Assembly: GCA_009835735.1 (NCBI GenBank)
Contig: VXWX01000087.1
Coordinates: 1-36,297 of the forward strand
DNA: 36,297 nt
Reading direction: 5' to 3'
From: Acidimicrobiaceae bacterium
GTDB taxonomy: Bacteria > Actinomycetota > Acidimicrobiia > Acidimicrobiales > Aldehydirespiratoraceae
In this document: positions 23,265 to 31,587 of the stretch, one piece after another
How positions within the stretch are numbered: the stretch's first letter is position 1
How the letters are laid out: the number at the start of each line of letters is the position of its first letter
Made by a program: the position numbers and the translations under genes
Notes under the pieces: generated by a model
The model's database searches: none
Told to the model about the DNA's origin: nothing
Seen by the model: the letters and a program-made list of their open reading frames with translations, nothing else

Positions 23265-24902
23265 ATGACGCTGTCAGCCGCCGAAGGGCCGACTTCGGTG
23301 CCGCTCCTGGAGGAGACGATCCCGCAGAATCTGGCCCGCACGGTCGCCGACCACGCCGACCGCGATGCGTTGGTGTCGGTGGAGCAGGGTCTGCGTTACA
23401 CGTATGCCGAGTTCGCCGGCGAGGTCGACCGGGTGGCCCGGGGGCTCATGGGGATCGGGGTGGCCAAGGGCGACCGCGTCGGAATCTGGAGCCCGAACTA
23501 CGCCGAATGGGCGCTGGTGCAGTACGCCACGGCCCGCATCGGCGCGATCTTGGTAACTATCAATCCGGCCTACCGGTCCTCGGAACTCGAGTACGTGCTG
23601 AACCAGTCACATATCTCCGTGCTAGTGGCGGTGGAGTCGTTCCTCACCAGCGACTACCGCTCGATGATCACCGAGGTGTGGGACCGGGTGCCGGCCGAGC
23701 GGGTCATCTACCTGCACACTGCGGATTGGGACACGCTGCTGGAAGCGGCCGGAACGGTGTCCGCGGACCAGCTCGATGAGCGCAGCGCGCAGCTCGAGCC
23801 CGATGACGCCATCAATATCCAGTACACCAGCGGCACCACCGGCTTCCCCAAGGGCGCCACGCTGAGCCATCGCAACATCCTGAACAACGGGCTGTTCATC
23901 GGCGAGGCCTGCAAGTACACAGCCGAGGACCGGGTGTGCATCCCGGTGCCGTTCTACCACTGCTTCGGGATGGTGCTGGGCAACCTGGCCTGCACCACCC
24001 ACGGCTCCGCCATGGTGATCCCCGCGGCCGGGTTCGACGCCGCGGCCACCCTGCATGCGTGCGCCCGTGAGCGCTGCACCAGCCTCTACGGGGTGCCGAC
24101 GATGTTCATCGCCGAACTCGGTGAGCCCGACTTGGCCAGCTATGACCTGTCGTCGCTGCGCACCGGGATCATGGCGGGATCGCCGTGCCCGATTGAGGTG
24201 ATGCGCCAAGTTGTGGAGCGCATGAACATGAGCGAGGTCACCATCGCCTACGGCATGACCGAGACCTCACCGGTGTCCACCCAGACATCGGCCGACGACC
24301 CCCTCGAGAAGCGGGTGACCACAGTGGGGCGGGTCCATCCCCACGTCGAGATCCGCATCGTCGACCCCGCCACCGGTGAGGTTGTTCCTCGCGGCACCAG
24401 CGGCGAGTTCCAGACCCGGGGCTACTCGGTGATGCTGGGCTACTGGAACGAGCCCGAGCGCACCGCGGAGGCCATCGACGCCGACGGATGGATGCACACC
24501 GGCGATCTCGCGGTCATGGACGACGAGGGCTACGTGAACATCGTCGGGCGCATCAAGGACATGATCATCCGCGGCGGCGAGAACGTGTACCCCCGCGAGG
24601 TCGAGGAGTTCCTCTACACCCACCCCGACATCGTCGACGTGCAGGTCATCGGGGTGCCCGACATCCGCTACGGCGAGGAGATCATGGCCTGGGTCCAGCT
24701 ACGCGACGGGGCCGGCACCACTACCGACGACATCAAGGACTTCTGCCGCGGCACCATCGCCCACTACAAGGTGCCCCGCTACATCAAGATCACCGACACC
24801 TTCCCGATGACCATCACCGGCAAGGTCCAGAAGTTCAAGATGCGCGAGCAGTCCATCGAAGAGCTCAGCCTCGACGCGGCCGCCCAAGTCCAGAACGCCT
24901 AA
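23265..24902 (+). CDS. Fatty acyl-CoA synthetase (AMP-forming)
   Basis: A 545-residue adenylate-forming ligase that activates a carboxylic acid to acyl-AMP and then acyl-CoA. Core motifs: [18 protein letters not shown] (P-loop, about 185-202), [10 protein letters not shown] (adenine site), [37 protein letters not shown] (hinge and A8) and [14 protein letters not shown] with the catalytic C-terminal Lys. The pattern fits medium/long-chain acyl-CoA synthetases of the FadD group. The ATG at 23265 is fixed by AAGGAGG six bases upstream (23252-23258). It could feed acyl-CoA dehydrogenases that donate electrons to the ETF encoded nearby. Confidence 0.93.
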   Translation: MTLSAAEGPTSVPLLEETIPQNLARTVADHADRDALVSVEQGLRYTYAEFAGEVDRVARGLMGIGVAKGDRVGIWSPNYAEWALVQYATARIGAILVTINPAYRSSELEYVLNQSHISVLVAVESFLTSDYRSMITEVWDRVPAERVIYLHTADWDTLLEAAGTVSADQLDERSAQLEPDDAINIQYTSGTTGFPKGATLSHRNILNNGLFIGEACKYTAEDRVCIPVPFYHCFGMVLGNLACTTHGSAMVIPAAGFDAAATLHACARERCTSLYGVPTMFIAELGEPDLASYDLSSLRTGIMAGSPCPIEVMRQVVERMNMSEVTIAYGMTETSPVSTQTSADDPLEKRVTTVGRVHPHVEIRIVDPATGEVVPRGTSGEFQTRGYSVMLGYWNEPERTAEAIDADGWMHTGDLAVMDDEGYVNIVGRIKDMIIRGGENVYPREVEEFLYTHPDIVDVQVIGVPDIRYGEEIMAWVQLRDGAGTTTDDIKDFCRGTIAHYKVPRYIKITDTFPMTITGKVQKFKMREQSIEELSLDAAAQVQNA

Positions 24903-24916
24903 CCCATGCGCTGGGT
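24902..24916. terminator. Bidirectional terminator-like stem between convergent genes
   Basis: ACCCA, a 5-base loop TGCGC and TGGGT form a 5-bp stem that reads equally on both strands in the 19-base gap between the acyl-CoA synthetase and sensor kinase stops. Short and without a U-run, hence modest confidence. Confidence 0.35.
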
Positions 24917-24921
24917 AGGCG

Positions 24922-26520
24922 CTAGCCGACTGGCGACGGGACCGATCGGCGGGGGACGGTCACCTCGATCACGGTGCCGCGGGGCGGGTCCGCCGAAACG
25001 GCCTTGATGGCGATCGAGCCGCCGAGGTCGTGGACCACGAAGGTGCGAACGATGGTTAGGCCGAGTCCGGCGTCGCGGTCCAAGGAGAAGCCCTCACCAA
25101 CACCGGGTCCGTCATCGGCGATGCGCATGGTCAATGTGCTGGCGGTGCGGGCCAGGCGCACCTCGACAAGCTCCCCCGCGCCCGCGGGCGGTGCGGCGTG
25201 CTGGAAGGCGTTCTGCACCAGCTCCACCAGCACCACCGCCAGCGGCATCGCCGTCTCGCCGTCGATCTCGCCCACGGCCCCCTCCACCTGGATCTTGAGA
25301 GGCCGCTCCACCGGGGCGAGACCGTCCTCCACCAGGCGCACAAGCGGGCCCACGATCTCATCGAAGTCGAGCTCGGAGGTGGTGTCGAGAGCCAGATGCT
25401 CATGCACCATGGCGATCGACGAAACCCGCCGGACCGAGGACTCGACGGCCGTCTTCGCCTCCGCGCTGCCGAGGCGGCGAGCCTGGAGCTGCAGGAGCGA
25501 ACTCACCGTCTGCAGGTTGTTCTTGACCCGATGGTGGATCTCGCGGATCGTCGCGTCCTTGGACAGGAGAAGGCGGTCGTGGTGGCGTAACTCGGACACA
25601 TCTCGGAGCATCGCCACCGCTCCGGTGATCCGGTCCTCAGCGACCATGGGGTAGACCCGCAGCACGACGACGATCATCGATCCCGCGGTGAACTCGGCCA
25701 CCGTGGAACGCCGGCGCCAGAACGAGCGTCGTATCTCCGTGTCGTCCAGTCCGAGGTCGCTGAGACGGCTGCCCGGCACCGAGCGCGTCACCCCCAAGCG
25801 GTGCAGGGCGCTGCGGGCGTTGGGCGAGGCGTAGCTGATCCGGCCCTCCCGGTCCAGCACCAGAACCCCATCGCCGACCCGGGGCTCGCGGAACTCGCCA
25901 ACCCGCTCCATGCGCTCGTAGGGAAACGCACCCTCCGCGATCATCCGCGCGAAACGGTTGTACAGACCGCGGTAGACGGTCTCCAGCGGATTCTCGTGGC
26001 GGATGGGGGCCGGCGCCGCCTCGCGCGAGAGGACCGCCACCGGCGAGTCGTCGCAACGGACGGGCACATAGTCCACGACGCGGCGACGGTCGCGTAGCGG
26101 CAGGCTGTCGGCCTCCTCCATGACCGTGTCATCGCCCACGACAGGCCCCGAACCGGCCTCTGCCACCTCCGCCTCGCCCGCCTCACCGGTATCCATCGCG
26201 GCCCGCAGCCACGCCAAGGCAGGCCCATGAACGATGGTGCCCACCGGGTCGACCACATGAACGGTGGGGCCGGTGTTGGCCCGGGCGTGGGCCAACACCA
26301 CGAAGCCACCGTCGGCGCTGCCGGTCTCGTTGTCAGCCAGATCGGAGGCGCCCGCAATCGCCGCCGGATCGAATCCGTCGACGCAGGGGGCGTACAGCAG
26401 CAGATCCCCGAAGGAGAGATCGGCCAGCGGCGCCCACGAGCCCACCAGCCGGTGCAGATGATCGATGGAGCGCTCGTCGAGCGCGGTGCCGGCCCGGGCC
26501 AACTCCGCGAGACCGACCAC
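24922..26520 (-). CDS. pdtaS: PdtaS-type sensor histidine kinase
   Basis: A 532-residue cytosolic histidine kinase. The N-terminal GAF-like domain matches PdtaS (IDHLHRLVGSWAPLADLSFG, 19-38), with an acidic insertion around 110-135; a PAS domain spans about 215-310 (DREGRISYASPNARSAL); the HisKA_2 dimerisation box is REIHHRVKNNLQTVSSLLQL (326-345, phospho-acceptor His329 or 330); ATPase boxes are VELVQNAFQHA, DDGPGVGEGF and GLGLTIVR. In mycobacteria PdtaS phosphorylates PdtaR, an ANTAR RNA-binding antiterminator; no pdtaR gene is in this window. It has no membrane segments. GTG 26520 is the only start after the in-frame DUF3107 stop 24 bases upstream. Confidence 0.92.
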   Translation of the reverse strand: MVGLAELARAGTALDERSIDHLHRLVGSWAPLADLSFGDLLLYAPCVDGFDPAAIAGASDLADNETGSADGGFVVLAHARANTGPTVHVVDPVGTIVHGPALAWLRAAMDTGEAGEAEVAEAGSGPVVGDDTVMEEADSLPLRDRRRVVDYVPVRCDDSPVAVLSREAAPAPIRHENPLETVYRGLYNRFARMIAEGAFPYERMERVGEFREPRVGDGVLVLDREGRISYASPNARSALHRLGVTRSVPGSRLSDLGLDDTEIRRSFWRRRSTVAEFTAGSMIVVVLRVYPMVAEDRITGAVAMLRDVSELRHHDRLLLSKDATIREIHHRVKNNLQTVSSLLQLQARRLGSAEAKTAVESSVRRVSSIAMVHEHLALDTTSELDFDEIVGPLVRLVEDGLAPVERPLKIQVEGAVGEIDGETAMPLAVVLVELVQNAFQHAAPPAGAGELVEVRLARTASTLTMRIADDGPGVGEGFSLDRDAGLGLTIVRTFVVHDLGGSIAIKAVSADPPRGTVIEVTVPRRSVPSPVG

Positions 26521-26544
26521 CGCTGCGGTTCTCCGCTCGGCCTC

Positions 26545-26772
26545 TCAGCCGAATCCGATGGGATGGGAGCCTGGCGGGCCCATCTCCACATGGGTGACGT
26601 GCGATGCGGCCACCGCAATCTCCCGGCCCTTGTCATCGGTCAGCCACAGCACCGGGACCTTGCCCTCCAGAGCGGCCTCGACGGACGCCTTGATGTTCTC
26701 GCGGTCGGCGTCGTCGGGGAGGTTGACGGTGATGGGTTGGGGGTTGTCGGCGATGCCGATGCGAAGCTCCAC
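26545..26772 (-). CDS. DUF3107 family protein
   Basis: A 75-residue actinobacterial protein of unknown function. The GTG at 26772 is preferred: GGAG lies six bases upstream and the family sequence starts there (VELRIGIADNPQPITV). The middle IKASVEAALEG and the ending AVAASHVTHVEMG fit the family. It lies 11 bases after the mrp stop and 24 before pdtaS, and the three are likely co-transcribed. Its small size and conserved pairing suggest a regulatory or adaptor role, but nothing in the sequence shows it. Confidence 0.88.
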   Translation of the reverse strand: MELRIGIADNPQPITVNLPDDADRENIKASVEAALEGKVPVLWLTDDKGREIAVAASHVTHVEMGPPGSHPIGFG

Positions 26773-26783
26773 TCTGCTCTCCT

Positions 26784-27923
26784 TCAGACGATCTTCAACT
26801 CGGGATGGGTTCGTTTGGTGGGGCCGTGGGCTTCGATCCACGACGCCATCGCGGCGAAGACCGACGACGCTTCAGAACCGGGGTCCACCGCCATTATGGG
26901 CCGACCGTGATCGCTGCCCTCCCGCAGCGGGATGGTCATGGGAACCTGGCCCATGAGCTCCACGTCGAGTATGCGGGCCAGCTCGGCTCCGCCGCCTGAA
27001 CCGAAGAGCTGGTAGCGCTTGCCGTCGTCACCGGTGAACCACGACATGTTCTCGATCACGCCCCGCACGGCGATGTTCACCTTGGAGAACATGAACGCCG
27101 AGCGCTGGGCCACCTTCTGGGCCGCGGGGTTGGGCGTGGTCACCACGTAGGCCTCGGCCCGGGGCAGGAACTGCGCCAGCGACAGCGATATGTCGCCGGT
27201 GCCGGGCGGGAGGTCCACTAGCAGGAAGTCGGGATCGTCCCAGAACACGTCGGTGAGGAACTGCTCGAGAGCCTTGTGCAGCATCGGCCCCCGCCAGATC
27301 ACCGGCTGGTCCTCCTGGGCGAAGAAGCCCATCGAGATGCAGCGAACGCCGTGCACCTCCGGCGGAACGATCATGTCGTCGATCACCACCGGGGCCCGGT
27401 CCACTCCCAGCATCCTCGGTATCGAGAAGCCCCACACATCGGCGTCCACGACCGCCGTCGAGCGGCCCCGTGCCGCCAGGGCGATGGCCAGGTTGGCGGT
27501 GACCGACGACTTGCCCACGCCGCCCTTGCCCGAGGCGATCAGGAGCGTGCGGGTGGCGTTGCCGGGCTCTGCGAACGGGATGGCCCGGCCCTCGGCGTGG
27601 CCGTGGGCGGGCGCGGATCCGGCGGTGGCGGCCGGGTTGCCGTGCAGCTTCGTGCGCAACTCGGCCCGCTCGGCGTCGCTCATCACGGTGAAGTCCAGGG
27701 TGACCGCGGCCACGCCGTCGAGTTCGAGCAGCGCGTCGGTCACCCGGCGCTGGATCTCGCTGCGCAGCGGGCAGCCGGCCACCGTGAGCGCGATGCGCAC
27801 ATCGGCATGGCCCCCGTCGATGGTGAAACCCCTGTACATGCCGAGATCGACGATGCTGCGGTGCAGTTCAGGGTCCTCCACCGGTCGGAGGGCCTCGATC
27901 ACCTCCGCTTCCGTGACGGCCAC
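26784..27923 (-). CDS. mrp: Mrp/ApbC-family iron-sulfur cluster carrier ATPase
   Basis: A 379-residue protein with an N-terminal MIP18/DUF59 domain (1-80; DLGMYRG and AGCPLRSEI) and a deviant-Walker P-loop ATPase (SGKGGVGKSS at 131-140; LLVDLPPGTGDISLSL). Family members bind and hand over Fe-S clusters in the cytosol. The C-terminal CxxC that bridges the cluster in E. coli ApbC is absent: the segment reads ENMSWFTGDDGKRYQLFGSGGG-like without cysteine, a variant I recall from other actinobacterial Mrp proteins. The only notable Cys is in the MIP18 domain (Cys51) and one at ISMG-region Cys. Start GTG 27923; TAGCCT lies six bases upstream. Confidence 0.92.
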   Translation of the reverse strand: MAVTEAEVIEALRPVEDPELHRSIVDLGMYRGFTIDGGHADVRIALTVAGCPLRSEIQRRVTDALLELDGVAAVTLDFTVMSDAERAELRTKLHGNPAATAGSAPAHGHAEGRAIPFAEPGNATRTLLIASGKGGVGKSSVTANLAIALAARGRSTAVVDADVWGFSIPRMLGVDRAPVVIDDMIVPPEVHGVRCISMGFFAQEDQPVIWRGPMLHKALEQFLTDVFWDDPDFLLVDLPPGTGDISLSLAQFLPRAEAYVVTTPNPAAQKVAQRSAFMFSKVNIAVRGVIENMSWFTGDDGKRYQLFGSGGGAELARILDVELMGQVPMTIPLREGSDHGRPIMAVDPGSEASSVFAAMASWIEAHGPTKRTHPELKIV

Positions 27924-27929
27924 GGGCTT

Positions 27930-27935
27930 AGGCTA
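27930..27935 (-). promoter_or_regulatory. Candidate -10 element of the mrp operon
   Basis: TAGCCT (minus strand) lies six bases before the mrp GTG, the same hexamer seen before the glycosylase and lipoprotein genes. Transcription would start at or near the start codon. No good -35 is seen. The remaining bases up to the divergent phosphatase gene hold its GGGGAGAGG ribosome site. Confidence 0.35.
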
Positions 27936-28022
27936 ACGGCGTGTCCATAACGGCCCTCAGCGCGACACCGGGCAGCGACAGGGCGGCGCGCACCGTCGCA
28001 GACCTGTAGGGGAGAGGGGTCG

Positions 28023-28499
28023 ATGCTGCACCTTGTGCGCCATGCCGACGCGGGAAGCCGGATGACCTGGGTCGGCAACGACTTCGAGCGACCGCTGGAC
28101 GAGTTCGGACAGATGCAGGCCGAGGCCATCGGCGCCGCGCTGGCCTCGCGCCCGGTCACGCGGATCCTGTCAAGCGCCGCGGTGCGCTGCGTTGACACCG
28201 TGGTGCCGCTGGGTCGGATGCTGGGGCTGCCCGTGGAGGCCGCCGACGAGCTGGCCGAGGGATCATTCGTCGGCGATGCCTTCGAACTGCTGCGATCGCT
28301 GGCTGCCGCCGAGGGTGACTCGGTGCTGTGCAGTCACGGCGACGTCATTCCCGGGCTGCTGTGGGTGCTGGCCCAGTACGGGCTGGACATCCCTGATCTG
28401 GGAAGGTGCAAGAAGGGGTCGATCTGGGAGCTGGACGTGAGCGATGGTCGAATCGTGGGCGCCGCCTACCGGCACCCCCGCACCTTCGGCGCAGCCTGA
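28023..28499 (+). CDS. SixA-like histidine phosphatase
   Basis: A 158-residue compact histidine phosphatase. The catalytic motif is LVRHADAG (Arg6-His7) and the second active-site His is His105 in LCSHGDVIP; the size and RHADAG form match the SixA branch, whose E. coli member removes phosphate from histidine phosphotransfer domains. Here the substrate is unknown. ATG 28023 follows GGGGAGAGG at good distance. It is divergent from mrp and convergent with the HD-domain gene. Confidence 0.85.
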   Translation: MLHLVRHADAGSRMTWVGNDFERPLDEFGQMQAEAIGAALASRPVTRILSSAAVRCVDTVVPLGRMLGLPVEAADELAEGSFVGDAFELLRSLAAAEGDSVLCSHGDVIPGLLWVLAQYGLDIPDLGRCKKGSIWELDVSDGRIVGAAYRHPRTFGAA

Positions 28500-28553
28500 C
28501 TCCCGCTCATGATCGCTGCGACCTGAGGGCCGCTCGGGCCCCGGCTGAGTCAG
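28496..28553. terminator. Two-level hairpin between convergent genes, containing repeat copy B
   Basis: CTGACTC (28496-28502, overlapping the phosphatase stop) pairs with GAGTCAG (28547-28553). Inside lies GGGCC (28527-28531), loop GCTCG, GGCCC (28537-28541). Both stems read on either strand, so the structure can end both convergent transcripts. Confidence 0.5.
28501..28545. repeat. Dispersed intergenic repeat, copy B
   Basis: Begins TCCCGCTCATG and ends GGGCCGCTCGGGCCCCGGC, matching copy A at 20221-20264 at roughly 36 of 45 positions. Both copies lie between genes, and the GGGCC-containing end can form a small hairpin. Confidence 0.5.
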
Positions 28554-28557
28554 CCTG

Positions 28558-29139
28558 TCAGGCCGTGTACTGAGGCGGCCCGGCGAAGACCTCCTCCAGC
28601 AGCGGTACGAAGTCCTCCATCGCAAGGTCGTCGTAGTTGGGGTCGAAGCAGTTCTGGTCGTATGAGGCGCAGAAGTCGACACAACGGTCGTAGTGCGGCG
28701 ACTGCTCGTAGCGCTCTCTGGCGTGGCGGTCGCCACCGAGGTGATGGAAGTAGTAGTAGCCCTGGAACAGCCCGTGGTGGCGCACCACCCACTCCGTCTC
28801 CTCGCTGACATAGGGCGCGAGGATGGCGGCAGCCGCTGCGCTGTGGTTGTCGGGTGCCAGCACGTCGCCGATGTCGTGCAGCAGCGCGGCCGCCACGAAC
28901 TCCGAGGACTCGCCGTTGCGCAGCGCCCGAGTGGCCGACTGCCGGCAGTGCCGGGCCCGGTCGATCTGGTAGCCGAGGGTTGGCCCCTCGAGCAGCCGCA
29001 TGACCGACAGCAGATGGGGGACGAGCGTCTCGCGGGCGTGGCCCTCGAAAATGCTGGAGAGCTGTTCGTAGTCCTCACGGGTGCCGTCGGCCATGGCCGT
29101 CCAGCCCACTGTGAAGGTGTCGGCGAGCGTGTCAGACAT
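28558..29139 (-). CDS. HD-domain metalloprotein (possible diiron oxygenase or phosphohydrolase)
   Basis: A 193-residue protein with an HD-type metal site: His64 (RARHCRQSA), His88-Asp89 (AALLHDIGD), His99 (DNHSAAAA), His121/122 (VVRHHGLF) and a candidate final Asp161. The order of ligands and the AALLHDIG context resemble PhnZ/MIOX-like mixed-valent diiron oxygenases as well as HD phosphohydrolases; spacing of the later histidines differs from PhnZ, so the reaction is open. ATG 29139 is fixed by a strong purine-rich site (GGAGGAGGG, 29147-29155). It lies 49 bases downstream of the DUF3179 lipoprotein gene, same strand. Confidence 0.72.
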   Translation of the reverse strand: MSDTLADTFTVGWTAMADGTREDYEQLSSIFEGHARETLVPHLLSVMRLLEGPTLGYQIDRARHCRQSATRALRNGESSEFVAAALLHDIGDVLAPDNHSAAAAAILAPYVSEETEWVVRHHGLFQGYYYFHHLGGDRHARERYEQSPHYDRCVDFCASYDQNCFDPNYDDLAMEDFVPLLEEVFAGPPQYTA

Positions 29140-29188
29140 GAGTTCACCCTCCTCCCCCGCGACCGGCGCCGCGGAGTCACACCGCAAT

Positions 29189-30559
29189 CTACTGCCCGAT
29201 GATCTCGGCGTCGGGGTAGAACGCGGCCGCCGCGAACCAGAACGTGTCGAGGTGCTCGACCGGCTCCAGCGCGGTACCGCCAGGGTCCGACGGACGGCCC
29301 AGGATGTCGTAGACCACGCCGGTGGACGCGTCCACGAATCCGCCCCCGGCACTTACGGACAGATCCAGCGGCTGCCCGTCGACCGAGCGCACGAACACGC
29401 CGGTTGCGCCCACGTCGCGGCCCTCGGCGATGTTGGGGCTGTCGAGCGCGCTGGCCGTGCCCGGCTCGAACAGGGCCACCAGCTCACGTCCGGCGAAGGA
29501 GAACGGCACGACATGGCGCTCAGACAGGACGTCTAGCGGGATCACCGCGCCCTCGCCTTCAGCACGGAGCGCCAGCACACGCGTCAGGGGTTCGAGGCGG
29601 CTGTCGAAGGGGCCGCTGAAGAGGAAGGGCCGGCTGCTGGAGTCGTAGAACTCGTAGGGGTTCTGCCCGTAGCTGCGGCCGTAGCCGGTTGAGAGGCTCA
29701 ACACGTGGCCCTGCGGGTACGACGACAGGAAGTCCTCGAACGAAACCGTCTGTACCGGGATTAAGTCGAGTTCGGTGCCGGTGAGGTGTCCGACCACTGC
29801 CTGGCCGGTGTAGTGCGACCACAGGCTCTCGGTCTGACGGTCGTACATCACCAGCGAGGAGTTGAAGAGCTCGCCCGACGTGCCGAAGTCAAGGATGCGA
29901 TCCCCCACCCGCCGGTCGTAGGCGACCGCGGAGTTGCAGAGCGGGCAGTACGACACGGTGACCGGCGTGCCGCCGACGGTGCCGTTCACGAGCTCGTGCC
30001 AGGTCATGATCCGCAGCGGGTAGGCCCGGGCGTCGCCGTTGATCTCCAGCGCGAGTACCGGCTCCACCTCCGGCAGCCAGTCCACTTCGCCGGCCGGCTC
30101 GAAGACGGGGTTCTCGAGCGGCGGGATCCCATCGGGCGGCGGCCCCCCGGAACGAATCTCCGAGAGGTCGATGAGCGGCTCGGGATGGTCGGGGTGACGG
30201 CGGTCGCGCAGCCCGCTGGGCACGTCCTCACGGGGCGTGGACGCGATCGGCTCGAAGTCGATGACCGCCGGCGACGAGTCGCCCCGCGTGCCGGCCGCCA
30301 TAGTGGTCGTCTCTGGGGCCGGCTCGGGCTGTTCGTCCCCGCCGTCGCCTGGCGCGGCTACCACGTCCCGGTCGGACTCACCGGGCTCGGTCTGCTCCGC
30401 GCCGGCTTCCTCGGCGGAGGGCGGCGGCTGAGAACCTGTGGCGGGCGCCTCGCCGCTTGTGGACGCGGATTCGGAGCAGCCGACGACCGCGATGACGAGG
30501 GCGGCAGCCGCCATCCCGATCATGGCTTTGGCTGAAACAAGACGCATCTTGCAGGTCAT
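29189..30559 (-). CDS. DUF3179-domain lipoprotein
   Basis: A 456-residue exported protein. A lipobox ends at Cys28 (IAVVGC), followed by an acidic/Pro-rich low-complexity linker to about residue 100. The DUF3179 domain follows, marked by ARAYPLRIMTWHELVNG, VSYCPLCNSAVAYDR (CPLC, a likely redox or metal pair), LFNSSLVMYDRQTESLWSH and LSLSTGYGRSYGQNPY. The family function is unknown; the CxxC and conserved His/Trp suggest metal binding at the cell surface. ATG 30559 precedes a plausible signal peptide; ATG 30547 is an alternative. A TAGGTT -10-like hexamer is nine bases upstream, and no ribosome site is seen. Confidence 0.85.
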   Translation of the reverse strand: MTCKMRLVSAKAMIGMAAAALVIAVVGCSESASTSGEAPATGSQPPPSAEEAGAEQTEPGESDRDVVAAPGDGGDEQPEPAPETTTMAAGTRGDSSPAVIDFEPIASTPREDVPSGLRDRRHPDHPEPLIDLSEIRSGGPPPDGIPPLENPVFEPAGEVDWLPEVEPVLALEINGDARAYPLRIMTWHELVNGTVGGTPVTVSYCPLCNSAVAYDRRVGDRILDFGTSGELFNSSLVMYDRQTESLWSHYTGQAVVGHLTGTELDLIPVQTVSFEDFLSSYPQGHVLSLSTGYGRSYGQNPYEFYDSSSRPFLFSGPFDSRLEPLTRVLALRAEGEGAVIPLDVLSERHVVPFSFAGRELVALFEPGTASALDSPNIAEGRDVGATGVFVRSVDGQPLDLSVSAGGGFVDASTGVVYDILGRPSDPGGTALEPVEHLDTFWFAAAAFYPDAEIIGQ

Positions 30560-30568
30560 ATCGGGGCA

Positions 30569-30574
30569 AACCTA
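30569..30574 (-). promoter_or_regulatory. Candidate -10 of the DUF3179 gene
   Basis: TAGGTT (minus strand) lies nine bases from the ATG at 30559 and fits TAnnnT; absence of a Shine-Dalgarno sequence supports a nearly leaderless message. In the same divergent gap CCTCTT (30591-30596) and AAGAGG (30600-30605) form a small stem that includes the ribosome site of the plus-strand gene. Confidence 0.35.
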
Positions 30575-30612
30575 ACGTCCCACACACTCTCCTCTTACCA
30601 AGAGGCCGAACC

Positions 30613-31587
30613 ATGATCGATCACGCGGTTGCTCACGATCCCGCCGCCGAGGCGGCTGCCGCCGTCGGCGATGGATACGACGTGCGGGTGCTCGAGCCGA
30701 GCCCGCCGGCGGTCGGCGAGAGCCCGTTCTGGGCCGACGACCCCGCCCATCCCAGCGGCCGGGGCACCGGTCCCGTGGTTGCGCCTCACTCAGGCGCCGA
30801 CCTCACCTGGGACGACCTCATCTCCGCCCGTCCGGATCTGGCCGACTTCGCGGCCGACCGCTGGCTGGGGGCTCGACGCCGACTCCCAGTCCTGCCCCCG
30901 AACTACCCGTCAGCGCTGTTCGACTTCCACCGGTTGGCCTATTCGGTGGTGGCTGAGGCCCGATACCAATGCAACGGCAAGTTCGGTCTGCGGTACGTGC
31001 GGGGTGGCTTCGGTACCCCGTTCTTCGGCGACGACGTCCAGGTGCGGGTGGCCGGCGACCGGATGGTGGTCCAGGAGGCCGGCCAGGCCCGCACGGCGGC
31101 CATTACAACGCTGCGCGAGGCCGGCGAGTTCGTGGGTGTGGATCCGGGCACCACCGCTCGAGAGCACGACAGCCCCGAACTGGGCGACATCGACCGCCGT
31201 CTCGACGTGCGGGCCGACGTCGGCGAGTTCCTGGGAGCCTGGTTCGGGCTGGCCACCGCCGCGCTCGAGGAACTGCGCTTCACGCCCGAGGTGATCGGTC
31301 CCGAGCGGGTACAGCTGTGGCCCGGACACTTCGATCCCGCCATCGCCGCGGGTGACGCGGAGTCAGGCCACCGGGCCACCTATGGCTTCTCCCCCGGCGA
31401 CCATGCCCACGATGAGCCCTACATCTACGTGGCCGCTTGGGGTGATGTCGACCGGTCCGACCCGTTCTGGAACGAGCAGGACTTCAACGGCGCTTCGCTG
31501 TCCTACAGCGCGCTGTGCGCCGCCGAGAACCATTACAGCGCCGCCGTCGATTTTCTCAGAGACGGCTACGCGCGGCTCAGCCGCTGA
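30613..31587 (+). CDS. Conserved-looking protein of unknown function
   Basis: A 324-residue soluble protein that I do not recognise. It has no signal peptide or membrane segment. Visible traits are an early acidic/Pro region with SPFWADDPAHP, a central FDFHRLAYSVVAEARYQ and KFGLRYVRGGFGTPFFGDD, and a C-terminal VQLWPGHFDPAIAAG followed by YGFSPGDHAHDEPYIYVAAW, where His and Asp residues could bind metal. The WPGHFD and EPYIYVAAWG strings loosely recall DUF5996-type proteins, but I would not assign it. Start ATG 30613 with AAGAGG seven bases upstream. Codon use is ordinary for the window. Its stop overlaps the ccmH stop on the other strand by 11 bases. Confidence 0.75.
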   Translation: MIDHAVAHDPAAEAAAAVGDGYDVRVLEPSPPAVGESPFWADDPAHPSGRGTGPVVAPHSGADLTWDDLISARPDLADFAADRWLGARRRLPVLPPNYPSALFDFHRLAYSVVAEARYQCNGKFGLRYVRGGFGTPFFGDDVQVRVAGDRMVVQEAGQARTAAITTLREAGEFVGVDPGTTAREHDSPELGDIDRRLDVRADVGEFLGAWFGLATAALEELRFTPEVIGPERVQLWPGHFDPAIAAGDAESGHRATYGFSPGDHAHDEPYIYVAAWGDVDRSDPFWNEQDFNGASLSYSALCAAENHYSAAVDFLRDGYARLSR

